DNA from: an uncultured Lachnospiraceae bacterium
GTDB lineage: Bacteria > Bacillota > Clostridia > Lachnospirales > Lachnospiraceae
DNA length: 35,780 bases
Direction of reading: 5' to 3'
NCBI GenBank assembly: GCA_944380025.1
Contig: CALWGL010000003.1
Span: forward strand, 1-35,780
The position numbers and the translations under genes are program-made. The notes below the pieces were generated by a model. It was given only the letters and a program-made list of their open reading frames with translations, was not told the origin of the DNA and did no database searches. This document shows, piece after piece, positions 1 through 8,144 of the stretch. How positions within the stretch are numbered: position 1 is the stretch's first letter; each line of letters starts with the position of its first letter.

Positions 1-1
1 G

Positions 2-49
2 GTCAAGCCGCATACCCTGGTTCCGGTCATTGAGCTGTTCCTGAAATAA
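2..49 (+). CDS. C-terminal end of an unidentified protein (5' end outside window)
   Basis: An open frame enters from the left edge, reads VKPHTLVPVIELFLK and stops at the TAA at 47-49. Only 15 residues are visible, so no family can be assigned. It points the same way as the radical SAM gene 238 bases downstream. Sulfatase-maturase genes often lie next to their sulfatase, but nothing in these residues shows that this is one. The spacer at 50-287 holds only a weak CAGGC/GCCTG inverted repeat near 213-229 and no convincing promoter. Confidence 0.4.
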   Translation, partial: VKPHTLVPVIELFLK

Positions 50-287
50 AAACAGAACGCATAAAGCAAATGCGCAGGCCGTTCATCGGAAAGGCAGGAT
101 TTTCGGTTACGCAGAGTAGTATATCACACCAGGAGCAAAAAAGCACCAGAAAGAATTGTCACCCGGAGCAGGATATGATAAGCTGGCCATAGCAGTCAGA
201 CGCTCCGCCTGCCAGGCAAAGCCTGCCAGACAGCGGCCGTTCGACTGCAATCCACTGCGCCCTGTACGCGCGGAAAGGAGGAACATC

Positions 288-1430
288 ATGTCAAAACAGC
301 CTGCCCTTTCTCTCCTGATCAAACCGGCCTCCGGGAGCTGCAACCTGCGCTGCCGCTACTGCTTCTACGCCGATGAAATGAAGCTGCGGAATGAGCCCAC
401 CCGCGGCTTTATGTCCGCGGATACGCTGGAGCTTCTGGTAAAAAAGGCGCTGGAAAAGGTGACGCATACGGTAACCTTCGCTTTTCAGGGCGGCGAACCC
501 ACCCTTGCGGGGCTGGATTTTTACCGGAGACTGACAGAGCTGGAAGAAAAATATCAGCCGGGCGGGATCGAGATCCACAACAGCATTCAGACCAACGGCA
601 TCGTTCTGAATGAGGAGTGGGCAAAATTTCTGCACGACAATCATTTTCTGGTGGGACTTTCCCTGGACGGCTATGAAGAGCTGCACGATGAGAACCGGAG
701 ATTTCCGGATGGAAGCGGGAGCTTTTCCCGCGTGCTGGAAGCGGCGAAGCTGCTGGAACGGTTTCAGGCGGATTTTAATATTCTGACCGTGGTGACGGCA
801 AAATCCGCCAGACGCATCCGCCGGATCTACCGTTTCTTTCAGGAGCAGGGCTTTGTCTGGCAGCAGTATATCCCCTGCATCGACCCCTTTGAGGAGGAAC
901 GGGGAAACGGAAGCCTCTCCTATTCTCTCACACCGGAGCGTTATGCAAAGTTCCTGAAGGATCTGTTCGACGACTGGTATGCGGACTGGAAGGCCGGACA
1001 TCCGGTTTATAACCGCACCTTTGAGAACTGGATCGGCATCCTGATCGGGCAGCCCCCTGAGGCCTGCAGCATGAACGGCATCTGCTCCGATCAGTGGGTC
1101 ATCGAAGCGGATGGAGACGTTTATCCCTGCGATTTCTATGTGCTTGACGAGTGGAGGCTGGGAAATATCCGCGAGGATTCCTTTGAAGAAATGAACCGGA
1201 AGCGGGAGGAGCTTCAGTTCGTCTCCCTTTCCCGCCATACGCCACAGGAATGCCGCTCCTGCCGCTGGTATCCGCTCTGCAGAAACGGCTGCCGCAGAGA
1301 CCGCACGCTTCTTTCTGACGGCCGCACGCCGGGCCTGAACGCCTACTGCAGCGCGTATCAGGATTTCTTTTCCTATGCGTATCCCAGGCTTGCGGAAATG
1401 GCCAAAGCGGTGATGCGGGCCGGGAGGTGA
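288..1430 (+). CDS. Radical SAM/SPASM protein, anaerobic sulfatase maturase-like
   Basis: This 380-residue protein starts at the ATG at 288, preceded by an excellent AAAGGAGG site; a longer in-frame reading from 156 has no such site. The N-terminus carries the radical SAM cluster motif CNLRCRYC (C-x3-C-x2-C), followed by a Gly-rich SAM-binding segment (FQGGEPTL). The C-terminal SPASM region shows CSMNGIC, the GDVYPCD signature and a final CRSCRWYPLC-RNGC cysteine set, consistent with two auxiliary Fe-S clusters. This layout is that of anaerobic sulfatase-maturating enzymes, which oxidise an active-site Cys or Ser of a sulfatase to formylglycine. The canonical second cysteine is usually followed by Gly; here it is CSD. 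No sulfatase is visible inside the window, so a different peptide substrate cannot be excluded. It converges with the next gene, leaving 11 bases between stops. Confidence 0.85.
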   Translation: MSKQPALSLLIKPASGSCNLRCRYCFYADEMKLRNEPTRGFMSADTLELLVKKALEKVTHTVTFAFQGGEPTLAGLDFYRRLTELEEKYQPGGIEIHNSIQTNGIVLNEEWAKFLHDNHFLVGLSLDGYEELHDENRRFPDGSGSFSRVLEAAKLLERFQADFNILTVVTAKSARRIRRIYRFFQEQGFVWQQYIPCIDPFEEERGNGSLSYSLTPERYAKFLKDLFDDWYADWKAGHPVYNRTFENWIGILIGQPPEACSMNGICSDQWVIEADGDVYPCDFYVLDEWRLGNIREDSFEEMNRKREELQFVSLSRHTPQECRSCRWYPLCRNGCRRDRTLLSDGRTPGLNAYCSAYQDFFSYAYPRLAEMAKAVMRAGR

Positions 1431-1441
1431 GCGGACGATTT

Positions 1442-2302
1442 TTATATTTCTGCCGCATCCTCCGGCAGGTTCTGTACCCGTTTCAGGAATTTTCTGCTGT
1501 TTTCCGCCTCCCCGGCATTATAGGGCAGTCCCAGCCCGCAGCTCACTTCCAGCGCCGTCTCTTCAAACAGGCGGCACATTTCCCATATGGATTCCCAGAG
1601 TTCCGGGATCCTGGCGGCAGAATAGGTGGAAAGATATCGGTCATATACCTCTGCCGGCAGGTAGCGGTTCATGTATTTCCCGCATTTTCCCGTGCTCACC
1701 GAGAAATTCCGCTCCATGCCGATCTTCCATTCCAGAAGCTGTCTGAGCAGGGGGCGGAGGTGGAAATTCAGCATATCCATGACATAGGGAAGCTCCCTGC
1801 GCCACATTCCCTTGGCAATGTTGTTGCAGCCCCACCAGAAATCGTTGCAGAGGCAGGAAAATTGCGCCGGATCCGGGCGTCTGATCCAGTAGATCTCATC
1901 GGAACGGTTTTCCTTCGCGGGAAGAAGTCCATCCTTGTCTACCAGCGCGATAAAAAGCTCCATTTCCTTCCTGGCATGATCCCAGGTGCAGACGTGCAGA
2001 TCCAGGCGGTTTCCGTCCGCGAACTGCATCAGCCAGCCATAGCAGTGTTCGGGATCCGAAGGATAATTCACATTATCCTCCGGATACTGCATGTAGAGCC
2101 GTTCCCCGAAGCGGTCGATCCAGCGGCGGTCCTCCCGAAAGGACCCTGTTTCCTCTACAATATAAACCACATCATAGTCCTGAAAGATATCCCGCGGCAC
2201 GTTGGGATTGGCCCGTGAGCCTTCCAGCCAGGCGGCGCGGATGCGCGAATCCTCCAGAGCCGTCGTTGTGATCAGAGCAAGCATTTCCTCTTCTGAACGC
2301 AT
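1442..2302 (-). CDS. Aminoglycoside 6-adenylyltransferase (ANT(6)/streptomycin adenylyltransferase family)
   Basis: This 286-residue protein matches the ANT(6) family along its length. The N-terminus reads MRSEEEMLALI, followed by the nucleotidyltransferase motif GSRANPNVPRD and the metal-binding QDYDVVYIV (D-x-D). Family members transfer AMP from ATP to the 6-position of streptomycin. Chromosomal homologues without proven resistance activity are common in clostridia, so the substrate is inferred. The start is supported by GGAGGGGGG just upstream. It lies 59 bases after fkp on the same strand and could be its last cistron. An inverted repeat (CCGGAG at 2316-2321, CTCCGG at 2331-2336) abuts and partly covers the ribosome site. 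Confidence 0.88.
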   Translation of the reverse strand: MRSEEEMLALITTTALEDSRIRAAWLEGSRANPNVPRDIFQDYDVVYIVEETGSFREDRRWIDRFGERLYMQYPEDNVNYPSDPEHCYGWLMQFADGNRLDLHVCTWDHARKEMELFIALVDKDGLLPAKENRSDEIYWIRRPDPAQFSCLCNDFWWGCNNIAKGMWRRELPYVMDMLNFHLRPLLRQLLEWKIGMERNFSVSTGKCGKYMNRYLPAEVYDRYLSTYSAARIPELWESIWEMCRLFEETALEVSCGLGLPYNAGEAENSRKFLKRVQNLPEDAAEI

Positions 2303-2315
2303 TTTAATCCCCCCT

Positions 2316-2336
2316 CCGGAGCAGCCGGTACTCCGG
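2316..2336 (-). repeat. Small hairpin abutting the ribosome site of the adenylyltransferase gene
   Basis: CCGGAG and CTCCGG form a 6-bp stem with a 9-base loop. In the minus-strand transcript the 3' arm runs straight into the G-rich ribosome site, so two stem bases overlap the GGAGG. It could limit translation, but the stem is short and may be chance in GC-rich DNA. Confidence 0.35.
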
Positions 2337-2361
2337 TATCGTTCCGTTTTCTTTTAATCAT

Positions 2362-5300
2362 TCAGACAAATTCGCTGTCCCACACATCCACGCCGCTGTC
2401 CTGGAAGATCTCATGCAGGCGCTCCCGGAGCATCTCTTTTGTGCAGCCGCGCTTTAAGAGAACCTGCAGGAAGCCGCCGCCGCCCGCGCCGGCGATGAAT
2501 CTGGCGTCGATCAGATCCTCGCAGGAAAGGAAGATCTGCTCGATGCAGGTATTGGTAGAGCCGGAATCCAGCTGCCTGGAAAGCTCCCAGTGACGGTTCA
2601 GCAGGTCAGCGAAGGCGTCCACATTGCCCCTCTCCAGTTCAAAGCGCATCAGAACAGCGACGGACTGCATTTTTTTCAGGGCGTCGATGGATTCGGGCCT
2701 TCCGCCAAGATAACCTCCCACCACGTCGCGAAGCAGGTTTCTGGCAAGGCGTCTCTGACCGGTGTAGATCAGGGCAAAGCGCTCCTGAAGCTCCTGCGCC
2801 GTCTCCGGAGGAATGGAGACCTTCTCCACATGAATCTGCTGATGGATGCCGGGTCTGGTGGTAATGAACTTGATTCCCGGCGTCAGGCCGCCCACCTGAT
2901 CCTGCCAGCCTCCGCCCGTGCTCATGATCTGCTCCATGGCCAGCACGATGGCATAGATCTCGTCGTCGGAGGCCTCTCTTCCCAGGAAACGGAACAGGCC
3001 CTTCACGCATGCGCCGGAAAGGATGCTGCTGGTGCCGAGACCGGAGCCCTGGGGAATCCCCACCACTCTGGTGGACAGACGGATGCCGCCGCCCAGGCGG
3101 GCGCAGATTTCCGGAAGGGACTCTTGCGCTTCTTTGCCGAGCGGAATGATGCCGCAGGCGATCAGCGCCGCCTTATGCAGGGCAAAGGGATCGTAGGGGT
3201 TGTGGCAGTCCTGGATCTCCTCCACGCTGTCCGCCCGCCCGGATACGCCGATGTCCGTGCTGGCAAATTCCACATGGGGTTCCGAAAGCCGCTCCACCAG
3301 GATCTGGATCGGATAAATTCCGTTCAGCTTCAGCGCGGCGTTCAGCACCGTGCCGCCCCTTTCATTGCAGTGGGGAGGGGTGTCCGTCCATCCGCCGCCC
3401 CAGTTGACGCGGACGGGAAGCTCCACATCCACTCTGTCACGGGCGATCCGGTAATCCTTTACGGCGGACAGCCGGGAAGCCGCGTCGTCAAAGATGGTCT
3501 TCTGGATGGTATCAAAGCAGAGAGCTTCCACCCGGTCGTAGCCTGTGCCGTCAAAGGAAAGACGGTGTTCCTTCATATACTGCGCAAGGGCATAATAAAT
3601 GCGGATCTTCATGAAAAATCCGGCATTCCCGGCATCTTCCATGAGCAGAGAAAAGATGTCCCTGTCAATGCCGTGGCTCCCGAAGGCGTTCAGGGCATCC
3701 TTATAATAAGCGCCCGCTTCCAGCGCCCACAGAAAACGGCTGGACAGGATCCGGTTTTCCAGCTCCCGCTGCCAGGCTCCTGCTGAAAGCACATCCGCCC
3801 GGTTGAAGCTGGACTGCAGGCTCAGCCTTTCCGAATTCCGCCAGGACTCCTGTTCTTCCCGTGAAGCTTCCCCGCATGCCATTCTGGCGATCAGAAGCGC
3901 GAAGCCGACTGCCGTTTCCATATCTGCCGCGGCCGGATACAGGCGGGCGTTCCACTGGGAATGCTCCTGGCCTTCTTCCCAGACCTGGGAAGGAAGGATT
4001 CCGTTCCGGGAGAGAAAAGCATCCAGCGTGCTGCCAAGAAAGCCGGCTCCGCCCGGCATTTCAAGCGTCCCCTTCGGATTATCGCCGACTCCGTAGATGC
4101 GCGCCACATACCGTCCGTCCAGCAGCCGCAGGCCGTGAAGGACCACGCCGGCCGGGACAGTCACATTTTTCAGCTTCACACAGGAAATGAGACTGCCGCT
4201 TCCCACACAGGATTCATCCAGAACAAAGCTGTTTTCCAGATAAGCGCCGCTTCCGATCTTTGCCCGTTTTCCCACATAACTGTTGTGGGCGGCATAATCC
4301 GCGCCTTCGGGAGCCGTGGTCACCACCTGCTTTTTCCAGTCCAGGAATTCATAATCGTCCACATCATGGGTCACCAGGCGCATCAGCTCCGCTGTGGTGC
4401 CGAAATGGATGAATTCCGCGGGAGACAGGCAGATCAGCTTCATGGAAAAGGTGTGGAGCGCGTCCCATATCTTCTTTCTGCAGGAAAGCAGTTCTTCGTT
4501 TCTCTCTCCCTCCGCCGCCTCCTCATAATACTGCTCCAGAGTGGAATGAACGGCAAGGGGATACAGAAAATCCCCGTAAAAGCTGATGCGTGCCTTCTCG
4601 TTCACAAATTCCTGAAATTTGGCGGCATCGGGTTTTCCGTCCGTGCTGATCAGGCCGTACAGAGCCTCCAGCAGCCTGGCTCCGAGAACTACCGCGCCGG
4701 TGTCCAGATCCACGTTTCCCTGCGCGTTCACCGCTCCCAGCGCCCGCAGCTTTTCTTCGCTCTGCTTGTGCAGGAACTGTCCCACATAGTCGCGGCCGTC
4801 ATTCAAAAACACCCCATGCTCTTTCCCGGTTTCCACATTCTCCTTCATGGAGATCGCCGCCGCTCCCTTTGCGTTGAAATCGATCTGAAGCGGATTGAAC
4901 AGAAGCAGCACATCTCCGGAGAGCACCAGCATTCCCTCGGGGATCCGGGAGGGAACGCCCGACATGCCGATCACGAACTCATCAAAAAGCGTGGAGCCAA
5001 AGCCGTTGGGAAGTTCTCTCGGAACCGGAGAAAACAGTTTGCCGCAGGCGGAATACTGAGGCACCCGCTTGCTGTCTCCTCCGGAATGAATGACAAGGAT
5101 CCGCAGCCCCTGAAAAAGGGCTGCGGCTTCTCTTCCTTTCTCCCGTTCCTTTCCGGCAATATACTCCAGCACATGGAGCGTGGCTCCGCCCGAGCCGACC
5201 CGCTTTCCTTCCGGATCCGGAAGCACTGCGTAATGGGTGTCGGCCGGAAGCCGTCCCTGAGCCAGCCGGTGATCGATCTGTTCCCGGTAGGTACGCGCCT

Positions 5301-5454
5301 GCTCCTCATTGGATGCGGTCAGCACCAGATAATCCCATTTGATAAAGCTTGGCTTCGCCAGGCTGTTTTCATAATCCGTCCAGGAATCCAGACAGGACTG
5401 CCTGAGAAACAGATTTTTCATTTTTTTACAATTCAATGGTCCATCCCCCGTCAT
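2362..5454 (-). CDS. fkp: Bifunctional L-fucokinase / L-fucose-1-phosphate guanylyltransferase
   Basis: This protein of about 1030 residues has the two-domain plan of Fkp, which makes GDP-L-fucose from salvaged L-fucose, ATP and GTP. The N-terminal part resembles the fucose-1-phosphate guanylyltransferase domain: GSGGATLHVL near residue 86, then HSGGDSKRVPQ and LSGDVLLLF. From about residue 680 there is a GHMP kinase: NWGGGWTDTPPH, the phosphate-binding loop PQGSGLGTSS near 800, and the C-terminal AGAGGGGF motif. Its length is somewhat above the roughly 950 residues of the Bacteroides enzyme. The start is uncertain: the ATG at 5454 has GGAAGG only 3 bases away, whereas homology begins near an in-frame ATG at 5421 and a TTG lies between. 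It follows the aldo/keto reductase gene by 10 bases, so the two are probably co-transcribed. GDP-fucose would feed fucosylation of surface glycans or proteins. Confidence 0.92.
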   Translation of the reverse strand: MTGDGPLNCKKMKNLFLRQSCLDSWTDYENSLAKPSFIKWDYLVLTASNEEQARTYREQIDHRLAQGRLPADTHYAVLPDPEGKRVGSGGATLHVLEYIAGKEREKGREAAALFQGLRILVIHSGGDSKRVPQYSACGKLFSPVPRELPNGFGSTLFDEFVIGMSGVPSRIPEGMLVLSGDVLLLFNPLQIDFNAKGAAAISMKENVETGKEHGVFLNDGRDYVGQFLHKQSEEKLRALGAVNAQGNVDLDTGAVVLGARLLEALYGLISTDGKPDAAKFQEFVNEKARISFYGDFLYPLAVHSTLEQYYEEAAEGERNEELLSCRKKIWDALHTFSMKLICLSPAEFIHFGTTAELMRLVTHDVDDYEFLDWKKQVVTTAPEGADYAAHNSYVGKRAKIGSGAYLENSFVLDESCVGSGSLISCVKLKNVTVPAGVVLHGLRLLDGRYVARIYGVGDNPKGTLEMPGGAGFLGSTLDAFLSRNGILPSQVWEEGQEHSQWNARLYPAAADMETAVGFALLIARMACGEASREEQESWRNSERLSLQSSFNRADVLSAGAWQRELENRILSSRFLWALEAGAYYKDALNAFGSHGIDRDIFSLLMEDAGNAGFFMKIRIYYALAQYMKEHRLSFDGTGYDRVEALCFDTIQKTIFDDAASRLSAVKDYRIARDRVDVELPVRVNWGGGWTDTPPHCNERGGTVLNAALKLNGIYPIQILVERLSEPHVEFASTDIGVSGRADSVEEIQDCHNPYDPFALHKAALIACGIIPLGKEAQESLPEICARLGGGIRLSTRVVGIPQGSGLGTSSILSGACVKGLFRFLGREASDDEIYAIVLAMEQIMSTGGGWQDQVGGLTPGIKFITTRPGIHQQIHVEKVSIPPETAQELQERFALIYTGQRRLARNLLRDVVGGYLGGRPESIDALKKMQSVAVLMRFELERGNVDAFADLLNRHWELSRQLDSGSTNTCIEQIFLSCEDLIDARFIAGAGGGGFLQVLLKRGCTKEMLRERLHEIFQDSGVDVWDSEFV

Positions 5455-5464
5455 TATCCTTCCG

Positions 5465-6463
5465 TCAGGCGCCCAGCGAGATCCGGTCGATCTTTTTCAG
5501 CTCTTCCTCCGTGAACGGCGCACTTTCCAGCACCTTCAGGTTATCCAGGATCTGCTGCGGCTTCGATGCGCCGATCAGGACGCTGGTGACCACTCCGTCG
5601 CGCAGGATCCATTTCAGCGCCATCTGCGAAAGCTTCTCTCCTCTCTGCGCCGCCATGTCGTTCAGGGCGCGGATCTGAGAAAGCCTTTCCTCCGTCAGGC
5701 TGCCTTCCTTCAGGAAACGTCCGTCCGTACGGATGCGGCTGTCCTGCGGGATCCCGTTCAGATACCGGTCCGTCAGCATTCCCTGGGCCAGGGGGCTGAA
5801 GGAAATGATGCCTTTTTTCAGCCTTGCCGCCGTATCCTTCAGGCCGTTCTGCTCGATGGTACGGTTGAATATATTGTAGGAATTCTGGTTGATCACAAAG
5901 GGACATCTCAGATCCTCCAGGATGCGGCAGGCCTTTTCCATGGTCGGACCGTCATAGTTGGAAAGGCCGGCATAAAGCGCTTTTCCGCTCTTTACCGCCT
6001 GATCCAGGGCCCCCATGGTTTCCTCCAGAGGCGTCTCGGGATCCATCCGGTGATGATAATAAATATCCACGTATTCAAGCCCCATCCGCTTCAGGCTCTG
6101 ATCCAGGCTGGCGATCAGATATTTCCTGCTTCCCCAGTTCCCGTAAGGGCCTTCCCACATGTCATAGCCTGCCTTTGTGCTGATGAGAAGCTCGTCCCGG
6201 TATCCGCCCAGCTCCTCCTTCAGGATCTTTCCGAAGTTTCGCTCCGCGCTCCCGTAGGCCGGTCCGTAGTTGTTCGCCAGGTCAAAATGGGTGATCCCGT
6301 GGTCGAACGCGGTGAATACCAGGCTTTTCATATTTTCGTAGACCGCCGTATCCCCGAAATTGTGCCAGAGTCCCAGAGAAAGCTCCGGAAGCTTCAGGCC
6401 ACTGTTTCTGCAGCGGTGATAGGTCATGGTCTCATATCTTTCTGCTGCTGCCGTGTAGTTCAT
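5465..6463 (-). CDS. Aldo/keto reductase, YghZ-like (glyceraldehyde-3-phosphate reductase type)
   Basis: This 332-residue protein is a complete aldo/keto reductase of the YghZ subgroup. Visible family marks are LGLWHNFGD, the catalytic Asp/Tyr segment FDLANNYGPAYGSAE, the Lys in STKAGYDMW and the His in YYHHRMDPETP, so the Asp-Tyr-Lys-His tetrad is intact. The NADPH-binding C-terminal part has SVLIGASKPQQILDN. E. coli YghZ reduces L-glyceraldehyde 3-phosphate and other aldehydes; whether this one serves fucose metabolism (for example lactaldehyde) is only a guess from its position 10 bases ahead of fkp. GGAGGAA precedes the ATG. The gene is 26 bases behind the cytidylate kinase-like gene. Confidence 0.9.
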   Translation of the reverse strand: MNYTAAAERYETMTYHRCRNSGLKLPELSLGLWHNFGDTAVYENMKSLVFTAFDHGITHFDLANNYGPAYGSAERNFGKILKEELGGYRDELLISTKAGYDMWEGPYGNWGSRKYLIASLDQSLKRMGLEYVDIYYHHRMDPETPLEETMGALDQAVKSGKALYAGLSNYDGPTMEKACRILEDLRCPFVINQNSYNIFNRTIEQNGLKDTAARLKKGIISFSPLAQGMLTDRYLNGIPQDSRIRTDGRFLKEGSLTEERLSQIRALNDMAAQRGEKLSQMALKWILRDGVVTSVLIGASKPQQILDNLKVLESAPFTEEELKKIDRISLGA

Positions 6464-6489
6464 GTTCCGTTTTCCTCCATAGTATGATT

Positions 6490-6975
6490 TCAGATATATT
6501 CCATTTTCCGGAAATAGCGCATCAGGATATCCGCGCAGTTCTCCGCTCCCAGTTCAGAAGTGTCCAGGATCATGTGATAGTCATTCACATCCCCCCAGGT
6601 TTTTCCCGTATGCTCATAATAATAAGCGGCGCGGCGTTCATCTGTCCGCTCCACTTTTTCCTTCGCCTGTTCATAGCTCAGGCTGTCCCTTCCCATGATC
6701 CTGCGGATCCGGTCTTCCTTGTCAGCGCGGATGAAAATATTGAAAACGTCCGGCCGGCCCTTCAGGATATCCGATGCGCAGCGCCCGAGGATGATGCAGG
6801 GCTGTTCGGACAGCTTCCGGATCGCCTCCGCCTCGCTTTCATATCTGTGTCCGCTGAGCTGCTCCTCGATATAGGCCTTGTCATAGACGGGAATACCCAG
6901 CCGTTCCGACAGCTCCTTCGCGATGAGGCTTGCCCCGGTCCCATATTTCCGGCTCATGGTGATCACCAGTTTCAT
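6490..6975 (-). CDS. Cytidylate kinase-like family protein
   Basis: This 161-residue protein begins MKLVITMSRKYGTGAS, the variant P-loop of the cytidylate kinase-like (AAA_26) family common in clostridia, followed by GIPVYDKAYIEEQL, CIILGRCASDIL and the Arg-rich lid segment IRADKEDRIRRI. It is shorter than housekeeping Cmk (about 220 residues) and is probably not the essential CMP kinase; its substrate is unknown. The start has a strong AGGGAGGGA site. It is the first gene after the promoter at 7026-7054 and probably leads the aldo/keto reductase-fkp transcript. Confidence 0.8.
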   Translation of the reverse strand: MKLVITMSRKYGTGASLIAKELSERLGIPVYDKAYIEEQLSGHRYESEAEAIRKLSEQPCIILGRCASDILKGRPDVFNIFIRADKEDRIRRIMGRDSLSYEQAKEKVERTDERRAAYYYEHTGKTWGDVNDYHMILDTSELGAENCADILMRYFRKMEYI

Positions 6976-7025
6976 ATGCAGATCCCTCCCTTTTTCCGGT
7001 TTGTCTGAAGTTCCGCCACGGGTTC

Positions 7026-7054
7026 ATTTTACCATGAGGCGGAGCAATCCGCAA
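7026..7054 (-). promoter_or_regulatory. Predicted sigma-A promoter for the cytidylate kinase-AKR-fkp unit
   Basis: On the minus strand TTGCGG (7049-7054) and TAAAAT (7026-7031) are separated by exactly 17 bases. The -10 lies 50 bases ahead of the ATG at 6975, in the 108-base gap after the pyruvyl transferase gene. The match is good for a GC-rich region but has not been tested. Confidence 0.55.
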
Positions 7055-7083
7055 GGCTCGGAAAAAAGGCGGCATCCGGCCTG

Positions 7084-8109
7084 TCATTTTCTGCGCAGGC
7101 CGTTCTTCCGGCAGAATTCCTCAAAGATCCTCTTTTTTTCAGGGAGCCGTCTGTTGAATTCTGAATAGTCACTTTTTTCATACCAGTATGCAACGGGCCT
7201 GTCGTCTGTAAATTCCCGGGCGGCGATCATCGGGAACCGGAAAAATTCACACAGCTCCCGGACCCTTGAATCCGCATAGAAAAACAGAGCGGGGATCCCG
7301 TTGTTGACAGCCATTACGTTTCCATGAAATCGATATCCCATGGAGAAATCATACTTCCGTATCTCCTCCTGCCATTCGCTGTAAGTGAAGAAGACCTTTT
7401 TCCCGGCCAGCCACCGTGAGACCTGCCGAAAGGAATCCGTTCCCCCCGGCCAGTCAGCCTCCTTCAGCTCCCCTGCCGTCTGTTCAATGAAGGAAAAACG
7501 GTTCTCCGCCAGATATTTCAGGAATCTCGCCTCATGCTCCTTCAGTTTTCTCCAGAAGGTGGAAAAATTGGAGACCGCATGCTGCGGTTTACAGGAAGGA
7601 AGGGATCTGACGGGAGTTCCGGACTCTATCCCGGCATAGACGGAAGGGCAGCCGATGACCATCAGATCGCGGATCCCGTGCCTGTTCAGGATCTCCGCTG
7701 TGTATTCCCCTCTGCAGCCTATCGTACATCTTTCCTCTATTTTCTTCAGATCCGCGACGACTTCGGGATGGATCTGAAAGCCGGGATCGTAATCGTTTGC
7801 CTGAAGTCCCACGCTCATTGGGATCAGAGGTCTGTCCCCGGCCGGCTCCAGGATGCCGGGGATGGGCGTATTCTGCCGGATCCAGATATAGGATGTGGTG
7901 ATAAAACTGTCGTACTGTGCCAGAACATCCGGCGGAGTATCCCAGTATACCCTGTCTGCATCGATCAGCTCTGACAGCGCCGTATCAAAAACGATATTTC
8001 CCGTATTGTTTCCAAGGGCCCTGTATCTGTCTGAGACATTCATCTGTTCATGGACCGGCTTCAGGCTGAATATCGCCGTTTTGCGATTGCTGATATCATT
8101 CACAGTCAT
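7084..8109 (-). CDS. Polysaccharide pyruvyl transferase family protein
   Basis: This 341-residue protein has the features of the PF04230 pyruvyl transferase family (CsaB/WcaK relatives), which adds ketal-linked pyruvate from phosphoenolpyruvate to sugars of surface polymers. Recognisable segments are IPMSVGLQAND, the central GCRGEYTAEILNRHGI with VIGCPSVY, and the C-terminal GYRFHGNVMAVNNGIPALF, where the His in RFHG is typical of the fold. The ribosome site (GGGAAG) is modest. It is the last gene of the polysaccharide locus, 35 bases behind the large GT2-HAD gene. The sugar acceptor cannot be read from the sequence. Confidence 0.88.
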   Translation of the reverse strand: MTVNDISNRKTAIFSLKPVHEQMNVSDRYRALGNNTGNIVFDTALSELIDADRVYWDTPPDVLAQYDSFITTSYIWIRQNTPIPGILEPAGDRPLIPMSVGLQANDYDPGFQIHPEVVADLKKIEERCTIGCRGEYTAEILNRHGIRDLMVIGCPSVYAGIESGTPVRSLPSCKPQHAVSNFSTFWRKLKEHEARFLKYLAENRFSFIEQTAGELKEADWPGGTDSFRQVSRWLAGKKVFFTYSEWQEEIRKYDFSMGYRFHGNVMAVNNGIPALFFYADSRVRELCEFFRFPMIAAREFTDDRPVAYWYEKSDYSEFNRRLPEKKRIFEEFCRKNGLRRK

Positions 8110-8144
8110 CTGCTTGTCTTCCCTTCTGTCTGTGTCAGGTCTGC

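Noticed and set aside
213-229. Possible riboswitch ahead of the radical SAM gene
   Set aside because: Only a 5-bp CAGGC/GCCTG stem with mismatched flanks is visible and no conserved riboswitch core could be recognised.
1427-2218. 263-residue plus-strand frame over the adenylyltransferase
   Set aside because: It is antisense to a gene with clear ANT(6) motifs and has no features of its own.
3961-5514. 517-residue plus-strand frame over fkp
   Set aside because: It mirrors the fkp coding sequence, shows no recognisable motif, and the minus-strand protein has strong domain support.
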